64,000 nt of DNA, taken from positions 62,001-126,000 of the forward strand of contig NZ_NEWD01000007.1 of NCBI RefSeq assembly GCF_002234915.1, read 5' to 3'. Positions 8,592 to 16,872 of the stretch are shown piece by piece. The stretch comes from Bifidobacterium vansinderenii. GTDB taxonomy: Bacteria; Actinomycetota; Actinomycetes; Actinomycetales; Bifidobacteriaceae. Numbering within the stretch: position 1 is the first letter of the stretch; the number at the start of each line of letters is the position of its first letter. Both the position numbers and the translations under genes were made by a program. The notes under the pieces were generated by a model. It saw only the letters and a program-made list of their open reading frames with translations. It ran no database searches and was not told the DNA's origin.

Positions 8592-9854
8592 ATGGCCGCA
8601 CAATATGTAAGCAACGGTCCGCACCGCGGAATAGCGGATGAGGATCAGCCGAAGTTCCCGTGGAAGCCGGGACTTGGTCTGCTCTTCGGAGGAGCGGGAT
8701 GGTATTGGGCGGGCCAGGCCGTCAACGCCGTGCTGCTGCCCGCCAAGATCGGGCAGATCGACCCGCAGGGCAAGGTGGCCATGGTGGCCATTGTCTCCAC
8801 GGTGACCATGGTGATCTCCATCTTCGCCGGCATCATCGGCGGCGCGCTTTCCGACATGACTCGCACCCGCTTCGGCTCCCGAACCCCGTGGATCGTCGGC
8901 GGCGTGATCGTGGGCACCGTTGCACTGCTGTGCTTCGCGTTCACCAGCCATGTGGCCGTGGTACTGGTGTCGTGGTGGGTGTACGCGGCCGTGTACAACG
9001 CCATGCTGGCGGCCGGCTGTGCATGGCAGCCCGATCAGGTGGCTCCCCGCTGGCGCGGCACCGCGTCGTCGCTGTATGGCGTGGGGCATCAGGCCGCGCT
9101 GCAGGGCGCCCAGGTGGTGGCCGCCCTGTTCGTGACCAACATCCCCACCGGCGTGATCATCTCGCTGGTCATCGGCGACGTGCTGTCGCTGCTGTCCGTG
9201 GCCGTGTGCCGCGAACCCTCCAACACGGACGTGCCCCGCGAAAAGTTCACGATCAGTGCCGCGCTCACCAACTTCCTGCCTCCGAAGGATGGCGGCCGCG
9301 ACTACTGGCTGGCCGCACTCGCCCGCTTCCTGTGGATGGTCCCCGGCGGTATCGGCACCTACCGTCTGTACACGCTGACCGACTACATGGGCCAGTCCGA
9401 GGCCGACGCCGGCAAGTGGATGAGCTTCATGGCCCTGCTGGCCGTGATCGCCGCCGTGAGCTGCGGCATTATCGCCGGCCCGATCGCCGATAAGTTCCGC
9501 AGCATCAAGATTCCGCTGGGTGTGGCGATCCTCACCGTGGGTCTGCCGTGCTGGCTGCCGTTCTTCATCCCGACCCCGGTGATGTACACCATCTACGTGG
9601 CCGTCTCCTCGCTGGGATCCGGCGTGTTCAGCTCCCTTGACCAGGCGATCATGACCACCGTGCTGCCCAACCCGAAGAACGCCGCCAAGGACCTCGCGTT
9701 CCTTAACTCCTGCGGTGTGGTCGGCAATCTGTGCGCCCCGCTGCTCGCCGGCTGGGTGATTCACACCTTCGGCTACGCGGGTCTGTTCCCGATGGGCTTC
9801 ATCGTGCTGACGCTCGCCGCCATCTGCGTGTTCTTCATCAAGAAGGTGCACTGA
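8592..9854 (+). CDS. MFS sugar/glycoside symporter (GPH-like)
   Basis: A 420-residue inner-membrane carrier with about 12 predicted helices. It carries MFS loop 2 signatures SDMTRTRFGSRTPW (between helices 2 and 3) and an equivalent central-loop region. It is similar along its length to the MFS protein at 53554-54804 (shared PGGIGTYRLYTLTDYM and PTPVMYTIYVA-type segments), so the two are paralogs. The SRTPW-type motif is typical of glycoside-pentoside-hexuronide:cation symporters. An AAGGAG site precedes the ATG, a TGTAACTTGTTACA operator lies upstream and a strong terminator follows. The substrate is not known. Confidence 0.8.
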   Translation: MAAQYVSNGPHRGIADEDQPKFPWKPGLGLLFGGAGWYWAGQAVNAVLLPAKIGQIDPQGKVAMVAIVSTVTMVISIFAGIIGGALSDMTRTRFGSRTPWIVGGVIVGTVALLCFAFTSHVAVVLVSWWVYAAVYNAMLAAGCAWQPDQVAPRWRGTASSLYGVGHQAALQGAQVVAALFVTNIPTGVIISLVIGDVLSLLSVAVCREPSNTDVPREKFTISAALTNFLPPKDGGRDYWLAALARFLWMVPGGIGTYRLYTLTDYMGQSEADAGKWMSFMALLAVIAAVSCGIIAGPIADKFRSIKIPLGVAILTVGLPCWLPFFIPTPVMYTIYVAVSSLGSGVFSSLDQAIMTTVLPNPKNAAKDLAFLNSCGVVGNLCAPLLAGWVIHTFGYAGLFPMGFIVLTLAAICVFFIKKVH

Positions 9855-9896
9855 TCCGGCTGATCGAGCCGATGGCTTGCGATTGATTCCGTGACT

Positions 9897-9952
9897 GATG
9901 GCCGTGGGGTCGCCTGGAGACAGGCGTCCCCATGGCCATCGTCGTTTTTTTT
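9897..9952 (+). terminator. Rho-independent terminator after the MFS gene
   Basis: Paired arms GATGGCC-TGGGG-CGCCTG and CAGGCG-CCCCA-TGGCCATC around a GAGA loop, followed by GTCG and eight T residues. The T8 run is followed at once by nine G residues (9953-9961). Confidence 0.85.
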
Positions 9953-9983
9953 GGGGGGGGGCGGGTGAAGGACGGTCTGTTGT

Positions 9984-10112
9984 GGGATGGGATCCCTCCC
10001 TCTGTCATGACGTGCGTCATGACATCTCCCTCCCATGGAGGGAGAACCCCGGAGTTAGACGTGCTCCCTCCTGGGGAGGGAGCTGTCAGACGAAGTCTGA
10101 CTGAGGGAGGGG
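9984..10112. repeat. REP-B hairpin pair
   Basis: Two copies with GGATCCCTCCCTCTGTC and GACTGAGGGAGGG ends and CTCCCTCC/GGAGGGAG stems. They lie between the MFS gene and the convergent lacI-type gene. Confidence 0.75.
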
Positions 10113-10173
10113 CCCAACACCTCTTACCGATTTCTCGCGGAGCAAGCAGCCTCGCTTCGAACCTAGCTTTTTC

Positions 10174-11256
10174 CTACCGCTTCTCCGCCGGCGGGGCGAT
10201 GGAGTCGCGGAGGATGAACCGCGACTCGAACGTCGTATGCAGATTGGGACTGCCGGGGCCGGGTTTTTCGAAGACCAGTTCGGCGGCGCATTGCCCCACG
10301 GCCCGGAACGATGGTCGGATCGTCGTCAGCGATGGCGTGACATCGGCGGCGAACGGGATGTCGTCGAATCCCACGACGGACAGATCGTCCGGAATGCGCA
10401 GGCCGAGCCGCTTCGCAGCCCGATACACGCCGATCGCGATGTCATCGGAGAACGTCATCACGGCGGTCGGCCGTTCATTCGGCCGCTCGATGAACCGTCC
10501 CAGCAGCTGTTCCGCGGCTCGGCTCCCGTCCGCGGTGATGCTTGGACACCGGGCGATCAGCGAGGGGTCCACGGGAATCCCCTCGCTCTCAAGACCCCGC
10601 CGATATCCATCCACGCGCCGGCGTGCCGAATCCTGGTCCCAGTCGCCGATGAAGGCGATCCGGCGGTGGCCAAGCATCGCCAGATTATGCACGGCGCGGC
10701 TCACCGCCATGGTCTGCTCGTACGAGACCGTGGCGACCTGCGGCAGTTGCGGAATCTCCGGCCTGCATAGCACCAGATACGAGCCGATCGACCGCAGCGC
10801 CTCATCATACCGGCGGATCCGCTCGACGTATTCGGGGGAGCCGTCCCCTGATTTGCCGAAGATCATGCCCGTGGCGCGCTGCTGCATGTACATGCGGATG
10901 AGCGCGCGTTCCTGGCGAATATCCGGCCCCGCGGTGTTGGCCGTGAACATCGCCCCGTGTCTGGCGGCCGTCTGCTCCATGCCGTCGATCACGTCGCTTT
11001 GCGTGCCGGACCTTGCGAACGTGATGTAGACCAACAGCCGCGGTCCGATGCCCATCATCGACTTCGCCAGCGTGTTGACGGTGTAGTGCAGGTCCTCGGC
11101 CGCCTGCAGCACACGCTCCCGGGTTCGCTCGCTGACGGACCCCTTGCCGTTGAACACCCGCGACGCCGTGGCGGCCGACACCCCGGCCTCCCGCGCCACA
11201 TCCCGCAGCGTCACGCCATCCGTGCATCGGGGGCCTGGACTGTGCCGTCTTGTCAT
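10174..11256 (-). CDS. LacI-family transcriptional regulator
   Basis: A 360-residue repressor. The N-terminal LacI helix-turn-helix reads VTLRDVAREAGVSAATASRVFNGKGSVSERTRERVLQAAEDL, followed by a periplasmic-binding-protein-like sensor domain (HRRIAFIGDWDQDSARRRVDGYRRGL, LSVVGFDDIPFA). The start at 11256 places the helix-turn-helix near residue 17; an upstream frame adds an unlikely 21 residues. A near-match to TGAAACCGATTTCA lies just upstream at 11278-11291, so autoregulation is plausible. The same operator precedes the peptide gene immediately upstream and the operon at 38821, making these candidate targets. Its ligand is probably a sugar. Confidence 0.9.
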   Translation of the reverse strand: MTRRHSPGPRCTDGVTLRDVAREAGVSAATASRVFNGKGSVSERTRERVLQAAEDLHYTVNTLAKSMMGIGPRLLVYITFARSGTQSDVIDGMEQTAARHGAMFTANTAGPDIRQERALIRMYMQQRATGMIFGKSGDGSPEYVERIRRYDEALRSIGSYLVLCRPEIPQLPQVATVSYEQTMAVSRAVHNLAMLGHRRIAFIGDWDQDSARRRVDGYRRGLESEGIPVDPSLIARCPSITADGSRAAEQLLGRFIERPNERPTAVMTFSDDIAIGVYRAAKRLGLRIPDDLSVVGFDDIPFAADVTPSLTTIRPSFRAVGQCAAELVFEKPGPGSPNLHTTFESRFILRDSIAPPAEKR

Positions 11257-11277
11257 ATCTGCTGATTGTATCTCGTT

Positions 11278-11291
11278 GGAATCGGTTTCGA
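11278..11291 (-). promoter_or_regulatory. Probable autoregulatory operator of the LacI gene
   Basis: GGAATCGGTTTCGA, which reads TCGAAACCGATTCC on the coding strand, matches most positions of TGAAACCGATTTCA found at 11672 and 38665. It lies about 20 bp before the chosen start. Confidence 0.45.
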
Positions 11292-11400
11292 ACGATATAA
11301 AAAAGAACATTCGAACCACGCTGTCCGAATATTCCTCAAAAATGTGCTCGAACGGATCGGGAATCCGATCGGATATGTGCCTGCTGCTGGAGAACGGTTC

Positions 11401-11526
11401 TCAGCGGCTCTTGGCGATATCGATGATGGTGTCGTTCATTTCCTTGCTGCCGGCACCCATCGTGCTGGCCATCTTGGCTGCGCCGTAAAGAGCCATTCCG
11501 CGCATCATGGAGTTCATCTTGATCAT
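11401..11526 (-). CDS. Small peptide A of the six-member RGxALYGA family
   Basis: A 41-residue peptide. Its core is SMMRGMALYGAAKMAS (residues 6-21), followed by a polar segment and the tail DTIIDIAKSR. It has no cysteine and no cleavable signal peptide. The ATG at 11526 is preferred because AAAGGA lies 6 nt upstream; in-frame ATGs at 11532 and 11517 are alternatives. It lies 144 bp upstream of the LacI gene on the same strand and is preceded by a TGAAACCGATTTCA operator at 11672. Five paralogs lie at 14621-16509. The core could form an amphipathic or membrane-associating helix; the function is unknown. Confidence 0.75.
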   Translation of the reverse strand: MIKMNSMMRGMALYGAAKMASTMGAGSKEMNDTIIDIAKSR

Positions 11527-11671
11527 GATCATTCCTTTCTTGGAGTGTGAAATCTTTTTCGTGCTGGTGTGAACCGGGGGAGAACGTTGGGTTTCGAGTG
11601 CCGTGGTTTTGGTGGACTTTCAGCCTTTTGAATCCCTGTTGTGTTCATCACAGCACCTTCACCATAACGCA

Positions 11672-11685
11672 TGAAACCGATTTCA
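11672..11685 (-). promoter_or_regulatory. LacI-type operator TGAAACCGATTTCA before peptide A
   Basis: A near-perfect palindrome 146 bp before the peptide A start and identical to the site at 38665 before the hydroxyacid dehydrogenase/isomerase operon. It implies sugar-responsive control of the peptide. Confidence 0.6.
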
Positions 11686-11793
11686 GCAAGTGGTGTGTTG
11701 GAGTTTGCCTGCCCTCTCATGCCGCACTATCGAGTTCGGGTGTCGCACCGGAGGCTGCCGGGGTGGTGTCTTCGGGCAGAACATTGGGCTGTA

Positions 11794-11870
11794 TGAACTG
11801 CCCAGGCTGGCCTGCCCGAGCTGAACTGCCCAGGCTGGCCTGCCCGAGCTGAACTGCCCAGGCTGGCCTG
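11794..11870. repeat. 28-bp tandem repeat, about 2.7 copies
   Basis: The unit begins TGAACTGCCCAGGCTGGCC. Two exact copies are at 11794-11821 and 11822-11849, then a partial copy. The DNA between peptide A and endonuclease IV shows no gene. Confidence 0.85.
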
Positions 11871-12040
11871 AGCAGGCAGGCCTGCCAAGCTGACCGGTCT
11901 ATGGGATGAGGGATGACAGCGCTGGCGTGACTGCACTGGAATGACCGAGCTGGCACGACTGCGCCGGGATACCCGCGACCTGGGATGACCACGCTTCCGG
12001 TCATACTGACGACAGTCCTGATGCGCGAAAGGGGAATGTC

Positions 12041-12961
12041 ATGTCGGAAACGGAACGCACGCTGTACATCGGATCGCATCTGTCCACGGCCGGCGGCTGG
12101 GGCAAGCTGCTCGACCGTTCGCACAAGGAGGACGGCACCGCGTTCGCGTTCTTTCCGCGCTCGCCGTACGGCAAAAGGTCGAAGTCGCTGACGCCGGAAG
12201 GTGCGGCCGGCCTTGCCGGAAGTCTCGTGGCCGAACAGTACGGTCCGTTGGTGGCTCACGCGCCATACGTGTACAACTTCGCCGCCAAGGACGAGGCCAA
12301 ACGCGAGTTCGCGGTCAACGCGATGATCGAGGATCTGCGGCTGCTGTCGGCGATTCGCAAGGCCGGCCAGCCGATCTATCTCAACGTGCATCCCGGTGCG
12401 CACGTGGGGCAGGGGAGCGAGACCGGCTGTCGGCTGATCGCCGAGAGCCTGAGCCGTGTGCTGATCGAGCTCGGCGAGGATGATGCCGTGGTGCCGATCC
12501 TGCTGGAGACCATGGCCGGCAAGGGCACCGAATGCGGCCGCACCTTCGAGGAGATCGCCACCATCATCGCCGGTATTGAGGGGCGTCTTGCCGAAGCGGG
12601 TGTTTCCGCCGTGTCGCGGGAGTTTGGCGAGCCGCTCGTCGGCGTCACGCTCGACACTTGCCACGTGCTCGACGCCGGCTACGATCTGGTGAACGATTTC
12701 GACGGTGTGCTCGCCGACTTCGATCGCGTCATCGGGCTCGACCGGCTCAAGGCCATCCATGCGAACGACTCAATTAACGGACTTGGTTCGCACAAGGACC
12801 GCCACGCGAACATCGGCGACGGCGCGCTCGGCCTGCCGTTCTTCGAGCGCATGGTCAACGACCTGAGGCTTTCAACGCTCCCGATGATCCTCGAAACCAA
12901 GGAGCTCACCCCGCAGACTCACCGCGACGAGATCGCCCTCATCCGCAGCTTGCGGCACTAG
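12041..12961 (+). CDS. nfo: Endonuclease IV (AP endonuclease)
   Basis: This enzyme cleaves the phosphodiester 5' of abasic sites in base-excision repair. The 306-residue TIM barrel shows the expected metal ligands: IGSHLSTAGGW, NVHPGAHVG, LLETMAGKGTE, VTLDTCHVLDAGYD, IHANDS, SHKDRHANIGDG and ILETKE. Length is slightly above that of E. coli Nfo. An AAAGGGGA ribosome site precedes the ATG. It lies alone on the plus strand inside the minus-strand peptide region and is unlikely to be functionally linked to it. Confidence 0.93.
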   Translation: MSETERTLYIGSHLSTAGGWGKLLDRSHKEDGTAFAFFPRSPYGKRSKSLTPEGAAGLAGSLVAEQYGPLVAHAPYVYNFAAKDEAKREFAVNAMIEDLRLLSAIRKAGQPIYLNVHPGAHVGQGSETGCRLIAESLSRVLIELGEDDAVVPILLETMAGKGTECGRTFEEIATIIAGIEGRLAEAGVSAVSREFGEPLVGVTLDTCHVLDAGYDLVNDFDGVLADFDRVIGLDRLKAIHANDSINGLGSHKDRHANIGDGALGLPFFERMVNDLRLSTLPMILETKELTPQTHRDEIALIRSLRH

Positions 12962-12969
12962 CGATGTCT

Positions 12970-13222
12970 GCTCCCCTCAGTCCGCTCTCCTCAGTCCGCT
13001 ACGCAGACAGCTCTCCTCAGCGAGGGGGCCGAAGGTGCTGTTCCTGATCGCCTGTACCGCTTGGCTCCCCTCCCTGAGGGGAGCTGTCAAACGAACGTCT
13101 GACTGAGGGGAGCATGTGCCGGTCAGTATCGTGACGCTCCCTCGGTCGGTGTGACGTGCATCGCGTGGCTCCTCTCTCCGAGGGGAGCTGTCAGACGAAC
13201 GTCTGACTGAGGGGAGCCGAAG
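12970..13222. repeat. REP-B hairpin cluster
   Basis: Several CTCCCCTCAG / CTGAGGGGAGC elements with internal GAGGGGAGCTGTCA hairpins (about 12970-13110 and 13130-13222). They fill the gap between nfo and the convergent membrane-protein gene. Confidence 0.75.
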
Positions 13223-13223
13223 A

Positions 13224-14297
13224 TTAGACCCGAGATCTTGCCATTACCGCCGTGATCGTCAGGTCGGCGGCCATGATCGCCAGCATCATTCCAGCTCCGA
13301 TGAGAGCGAGAATGCGTCCGCTGCCCGACTCCTGCAGCCCGCTCTGGTCGTACATCGGCCACGTGACGGCGGCAGTGCTCGCGCCAGGTCCCGGTCCATA
13401 TTCGCATTGCACCTCGCCCACGGCATTGACCCTCGGATGAATGTACCGTGCTCCAAACGCCTGTACCTGATCCGATGTCGTATCGCCGGACATCGAAGCG
13501 TCATTCCCGTCACCCGTCACGGCATTTCCCAACGCCTCCAGCACCGCAGCCTTCTCCGCCGTGTGTGAAACAACGGGTGACGAATCCTTGTCGAGAACGG
13601 TCTCACCCCGCCATGCGGTCAAGCACATGTCACCGGTCTGTGAGGGCAGCATTGCGTAGGCGTTCACGCCCATCAGCATGATCAGCGTCACAGCAGCGAA
13701 GAACAGACAATGGCACATGCGCCCGATGAACGTCATTGTTTCACGCAGTGCATGTGCAGCCGAGCCGGAAGAAATCTGAGTGCCCTGTGGGCCCGAGCCA
13801 TGAACATCCCGAACCGTCGATCGACGAACCCACGTCATCCGACACAACGTCACGAACAGCACGACCGCAGCAATAACTACCACGCCGGACGCAACCATGG
13901 ACGCCGCCGGTATCCACCATCCCGCATTCGACGCGAACGTCACGACGGACCCGTCGCCGGAATGAACTGCACAATCTACATCAATTCGCGGCGATGGCAA
14001 TGAGAACAATTTCCCGCCGCCGATCATGTCGCCGATCCTCGTCACGCGCACCCGGGCCTCGCCCCACCGCGTCACCGTCAGTGCGCCGGAGCCTCCCTGA
14101 GTAGCGGTCGTGAAGCTCGACTCCCCGCACGCCTCGAGATTGGAGACGTTCACCGCGCTCAGCATCGTCGCAGCATAAGCGATCAGGCCCAGAACCAGCG
14201 CCGCGAACGCGCCCAGGACCGCCATGCCGCCGCCTGTGAGATGTTTGCTGTGCCGGGTGCGTGTTTGCCGCACCGTATTCGTGAAATTCGCTGCCAT
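13224..14297 (-). CDS. Multi-pass membrane protein of unknown function
   Basis: A 357-residue protein with about four membrane helices: AVLGAFAALVLGLIAYAAT near residues 30-50, WIPAASMVASGVVVIAAVVL near 130-150, CHCLFFAAVTLIMLMGVNAYA near 205-225, and a C-terminal ILALIGAGMMLAIMAADLTI. Two extracytoplasmic loops carry cysteines (LEACGESS and VDCAVHS; MCLTAW and VQCEYGPG) and so could hold disulfides. I know no family for it. It is the first gene downstream of the minus-strand peptide cluster (B-E), but a terminator at 14479 separates them. Co-function is a guess from position. Confidence 0.7.
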   Translation of the reverse strand: MAANFTNTVRQTRTRHSKHLTGGGMAVLGAFAALVLGLIAYAATMLSAVNVSNLEACGESSFTTATQGGSGALTVTRWGEARVRVTRIGDMIGGGKLFSLPSPRIDVDCAVHSGDGSVVTFASNAGWWIPAASMVASGVVVIAAVVLFVTLCRMTWVRRSTVRDVHGSGPQGTQISSGSAAHALRETMTFIGRMCHCLFFAAVTLIMLMGVNAYAMLPSQTGDMCLTAWRGETVLDKDSSPVVSHTAEKAAVLEALGNAVTGDGNDASMSGDTTSDQVQAFGARYIHPRVNAVGEVQCEYGPGPGASTAAVTWPMYDQSGLQESGSGRILALIGAGMMLAIMAADLTITAVMARSRV

Positions 14298-14478
14298 GCT
14301 GTCCCGCCCCGCAACATTGCTTCCGTCATATCGATGTGATGCCGATTGTAATGCGGTGGAAGAAGGGAATTGTGCTCCGGGCGGCCGTTGCAAAATAATC
14401 AATACAAAATAATCAATACAGGGTAGAAAACCTGTCCGGATTTCATTCTCCGGAACCCCGTATCAGTTGCCGAACATA

Positions 14479-14503
14479 ACAAAAAAGCGACCTCATCGGT
14501 CGC
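14479..14503 (-). terminator. Terminator after the peptide cluster
   Basis: On the minus strand a GCGACC/GGTCGC stem with a 5-nt loop is followed by TTTTTTGTT. It closes the transcript of peptides E-D-C-B and separates it from the membrane protein. Confidence 0.8.
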
Positions 14504-14620
14504 CTGCTTGGTAATAAATGAGAGTCGTACGCGGACGCCGTTGGCCGCATACTGTCTCTGTTCTTCTTCTCTGTTTTCGGATTTTTTTGTAAGGTTCCGA
14601 AGTTCCTCATCTAGCCCGGA

Positions 14621-14743
14621 TCAGCGCTCGTCGTTGCTCATGGCAGATTCGGCGATCTGCTGGTAGGTGCGACCGTTGTAGGCGGTCAGCGAGGCGGCGC
14701 CCATGAGGGCCATGGTCTTCTTCATGCTGTCCTTGAAGCTCAT
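14621..14743 (-). CDS. Small peptide B of the RGxALYGA family
   Basis: 40 residues. The N-terminal part MSFKDSMKKTMALMGAASLT matches its paralogs but has K-T for R-G and Met for the core Tyr, so it is the most divergent member. The tail is AESAMSNDER. AAGGAG lies 6 nt before the ATG. It is the last of four tandem genes, ahead of a terminator. Confidence 0.8.
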   Translation of the reverse strand: MSFKDSMKKTMALMGAASLTAYNGRTYQQIAESAMSNDER

Positions 14744-14833
14744 TGTTACTCCTTGATTGATTTGATTGACGTTTGGTTGTGTTTTGTTATGCGTTGTTCG
14801 CGTTTGCGCGGGGGAGAGGCGTTACCGCTGGAT

Positions 14834-14959
14834 TCAGCGGGCGTCGTTCTCGAGGCTGCGCAGGGTGGCGAAGATTTCCTTGCTGGCGGACGGGGTGGCG
14901 GTCATGGTGGAGGCGCCGTACAGGGCGAGGCCGCGGATCATGCTGTTCTTGAAGCTCAT
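14834..14959 (-). CDS. Small peptide C of the RGxALYGA family
   Basis: 41 residues. The N-terminal MSFKNSMIRGLALYGASTMT is followed by a Ser/Thr/Pro stretch and the tail ATLRSLENDAR. AAGGA lies about 7 nt before the ATG. It is 90 bp from peptide B and 51 bp from peptide D. Its C-terminus, NDAR, is identical to that of peptide D, suggesting recent tandem duplication. Confidence 0.82.
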   Translation of the reverse strand: MSFKNSMIRGLALYGASTMTATPSASKEIFATLRSLENDAR

Positions 14960-15010
14960 TGTTGTTCCTTACCTTGTGAAGTTTGATGTGTTATTGGTGC
15001 TGTTGATGGT

Positions 15011-15136
15011 TCAGCGGGCGTCGTTCTGCAGGTCGACCAGGGTGTCGGCGATGGCCTTGCCGGCAACCGGGTTGGAGGCCAGAGTGGAGGCGCCGTAGAG
15101 GGCCATGCCGCGCAGAATGCTCTTCTTGATGTTCAT
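15011..15136 (-). CDS. Small peptide D of the RGxALYGA family
   Basis: 41 residues. It has MNIKKSILRGMALYGASTLA, a central SNPVAGKA, and the tail DTLVDLQNDAR. AAGGAG lies 6 nt before the ATG. It is third from the 3' end of the tandem array. Its own good ribosome site supports expression as a separate peptide. Confidence 0.82.
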   Translation of the reverse strand: MNIKKSILRGMALYGASTLASNPVAGKAIADTLVDLQNDAR

Positions 15137-15258
15137 GATGTTCTCCTTGTTGGAAGTATTCGATGTGTTCTGTTATTCGGTTGTAAGTCTTTGATGTCCT
15201 GCGGTCTGCGGTGTGCTTTCGTTCGTTCCTATCCGTGACTCTGCAGGAGCGAGGGTGC

Positions 15259-15381
15259 TCAGCGGGTCTCGGCCGCGCGAGCCAGATCGATGACCGTCTG
15301 GTTGGCCTTGCTGTAGGAACCGGCCATCACGGAAGCGCCGTAGAGAGCCAGGCCACGCATCATGCTGTTCTTCATGTTCAT
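15259..15381 (-). CDS. Small peptide E of the RGxALYGA family
   Basis: 40 residues. It has MNMKNSMMRGLALYGASVMA, then GSYSKANQTVIDLARAAETR. AAAGGAG lies 6 nt before the ATG at 15381. As the 5'-most member of the tandem array it probably follows the promoter. Two palindromes at 15454 and 15481 lie 70-115 bp upstream. Confidence 0.82.
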   Translation of the reverse strand: MNMKNSMMRGLALYGASVMAGSYSKANQTVIDLARAAETR

Positions 15382-15453
15382 TGCTGTCTCCTTTTTGCTT
15401 TTGTTGTCCGCCTTGCTTGGCTGACATGATTAACCATAGACCACCTGCGCAAT

Positions 15454-15473
15454 TTGCGCAAGCGCTGGCGCAA
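15454..15473 (-). promoter_or_regulatory. LacI-type palindrome upstream of the peptide E-B array
   Basis: TTGCGCAAGCGCTGGCGCAA has the central AGCGCT common in LacI-family operators and is near-perfect in symmetry. It lies about 73 bp before peptide E. Confidence 0.5.
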
Positions 15474-15480
15474 CGGAACT

Positions 15481-15496
15481 TACCAAGTGGTTGGTA
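15481..15496 (-). promoter_or_regulatory. Second palindrome upstream of peptide E
   Basis: TACCAAGTGGTTGGTA is a perfect TACCAA-N4-TTGGTA palindrome 8 bp beyond the previous site. It may be a second operator. From here to 16377 no gene is supported. Confidence 0.45.
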
Positions 15497-16377
15497 TTCC
15501 GCCGTTTTGTCGGCGTGTCGCGGATTGGCGATGATGTTTCCTTTGTGTTTCAAGGGATTTGAGCGGATTGTGAAGATGGTTGTGGACGGGATGTGAAGGC
15601 TCACATGGGATCAAACATGCATGGTGTTCGATTTTCTTGGTGCGATCGAGGGTGATGCTTGAGACAGCGTTGCCGCTTTTGCTGCGCTTGAATGATCCGG
15701 AATGCGCGTGGAATAAGCCGGTGGTGCTGCCGGTGGCTGCTTCTACTGCGATGGCCCGGAGTATGTGTGGGGATGAGGTGGCGGGCGTGTGGGTCGCGTT
15801 CGTATGGACGCTGATCTGAAGTGCGCAAGGGAATGGGGTGGTCGGGGGATTTTAGGTTGTAAAGGGCGTGGTGTTGTTGCCGGGCTGGGGCTTGCGGGTG
15901 GGTGATATGGGTGACTGCCGGTGGTTGCTCCTGCTGCCGGATGTAGCCGTGCCTTGGTTTTCCATGGTTCGTCTTGGTGGAGTGCCGTATGGGGGCTGTT
16001 GACTTGCTGCCGTTGGCATGCGGTGTGAGGTGACGCGGTCTTGGAATGTTCGATTGCTTTGTGAGATCTACCTGTGATGTGTGTGGAGGTGGGTGGGCTG
16101 TCGGTCTCGCCGGCCGTTGCGATGTATGCGAATGAAAGACGGGTGAATATGGGATGTGGAAAGGCGGACGCCGTTGTCCGTTTCCTGATTCGAGATATTC
16201 CCGGGGTTTGCTCGATTCCGAGTCCTATGACCGTGCCGGATGACAAGGAGCGAAAAACATCAAACGGTCGAAGGGGTCATGTGGCGTCGGAAGAGTGTCG
16301 GTCGATTGGCCTGATCGGTCGGATCGATCGATGCTAGCCGCGATTCGTGGCTGCTGTGGACTGAAGCCGATCCCGAC

Positions 16378-16509
16378 TCAGCGCTGGTCTTCGTGAGCCA
16401 GATCGATGACGGTGTCCATGAGGTGGCGGTTGGCCATACCCGCGTGTGCGGTGGCGATGGAGGATCCGTACATGGCGAGTCCGTGCAGCATGCTCTTGGT
16501 GATGTTCAT
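16378..16509 (-). CDS. Small peptide F of the RGxALYGA family
   Basis: 43 residues. It has MNITKSMLHGLAMYGSSIAT, an Ala/His middle, and the tail DTVIDLAHEDQR. H-G replaces R-G and Y-G-S-S replaces Y-G-A-S. AGGGAG lies about 6 nt before the ATG at 16509; an in-frame extension to 16596 has no ribosome site and does not match the paralogs. It stands alone, 1 kb upstream of the four-gene array, with its own operator at 16583. Confidence 0.8.
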   Translation of the reverse strand: MNITKSMLHGLAMYGSSIATAHAGMANRHLMDTVIDLAHEDQR

Positions 16510-16582
16510 GATGTTCTCCCTGATTCTGATCGGTGCTGTTGGGGCTGCCGGCGTGTTGTCTGGCTGTGGAATCATCCCAACT

Positions 16583-16598
16583 TTGTTAGCGCTCACAA
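16583..16598 (-). promoter_or_regulatory. LacI-type operator before peptide F
   Basis: TTGTTAGCGCTCACAA differs by one base from a perfect palindrome and strongly resembles the classical lac operator core. It lies 74 bp before the peptide F start. Confidence 0.6.
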
Positions 16599-16872
16599 TT
16601 ATATGACAACAGCACGACGTTCAGGGCGAAATCGGGTATCCGGTACTGGGGCCTTTGGCGGCCGGATGCTTTCGGCGCTGGCGGTCTCGTCGTGTCTGTC
16701 CGGTCGGAGCTGATATGCCTTGGCCATATGCGGCTTCCCTTGCGGGTGCGCAAAAGTGACGTCATGGAGCAGATGGGCCTTGCGGCTGGAGTGCTTCTTC
16801 GATCGAGTGCGGAGGCTTGGTTATCGGCGGGCTACGGAGCTAACAGCGATGCCGGGTCGTACAAGGTGGGAG

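Noticed and set aside
15743-16246. A 167-codon minus-strand frame between peptides E and F
   Set aside because: It is Pro/Thr/His-rich with no family signature and no ribosome site, and it lies in DNA with no codon-position bias that I can see.
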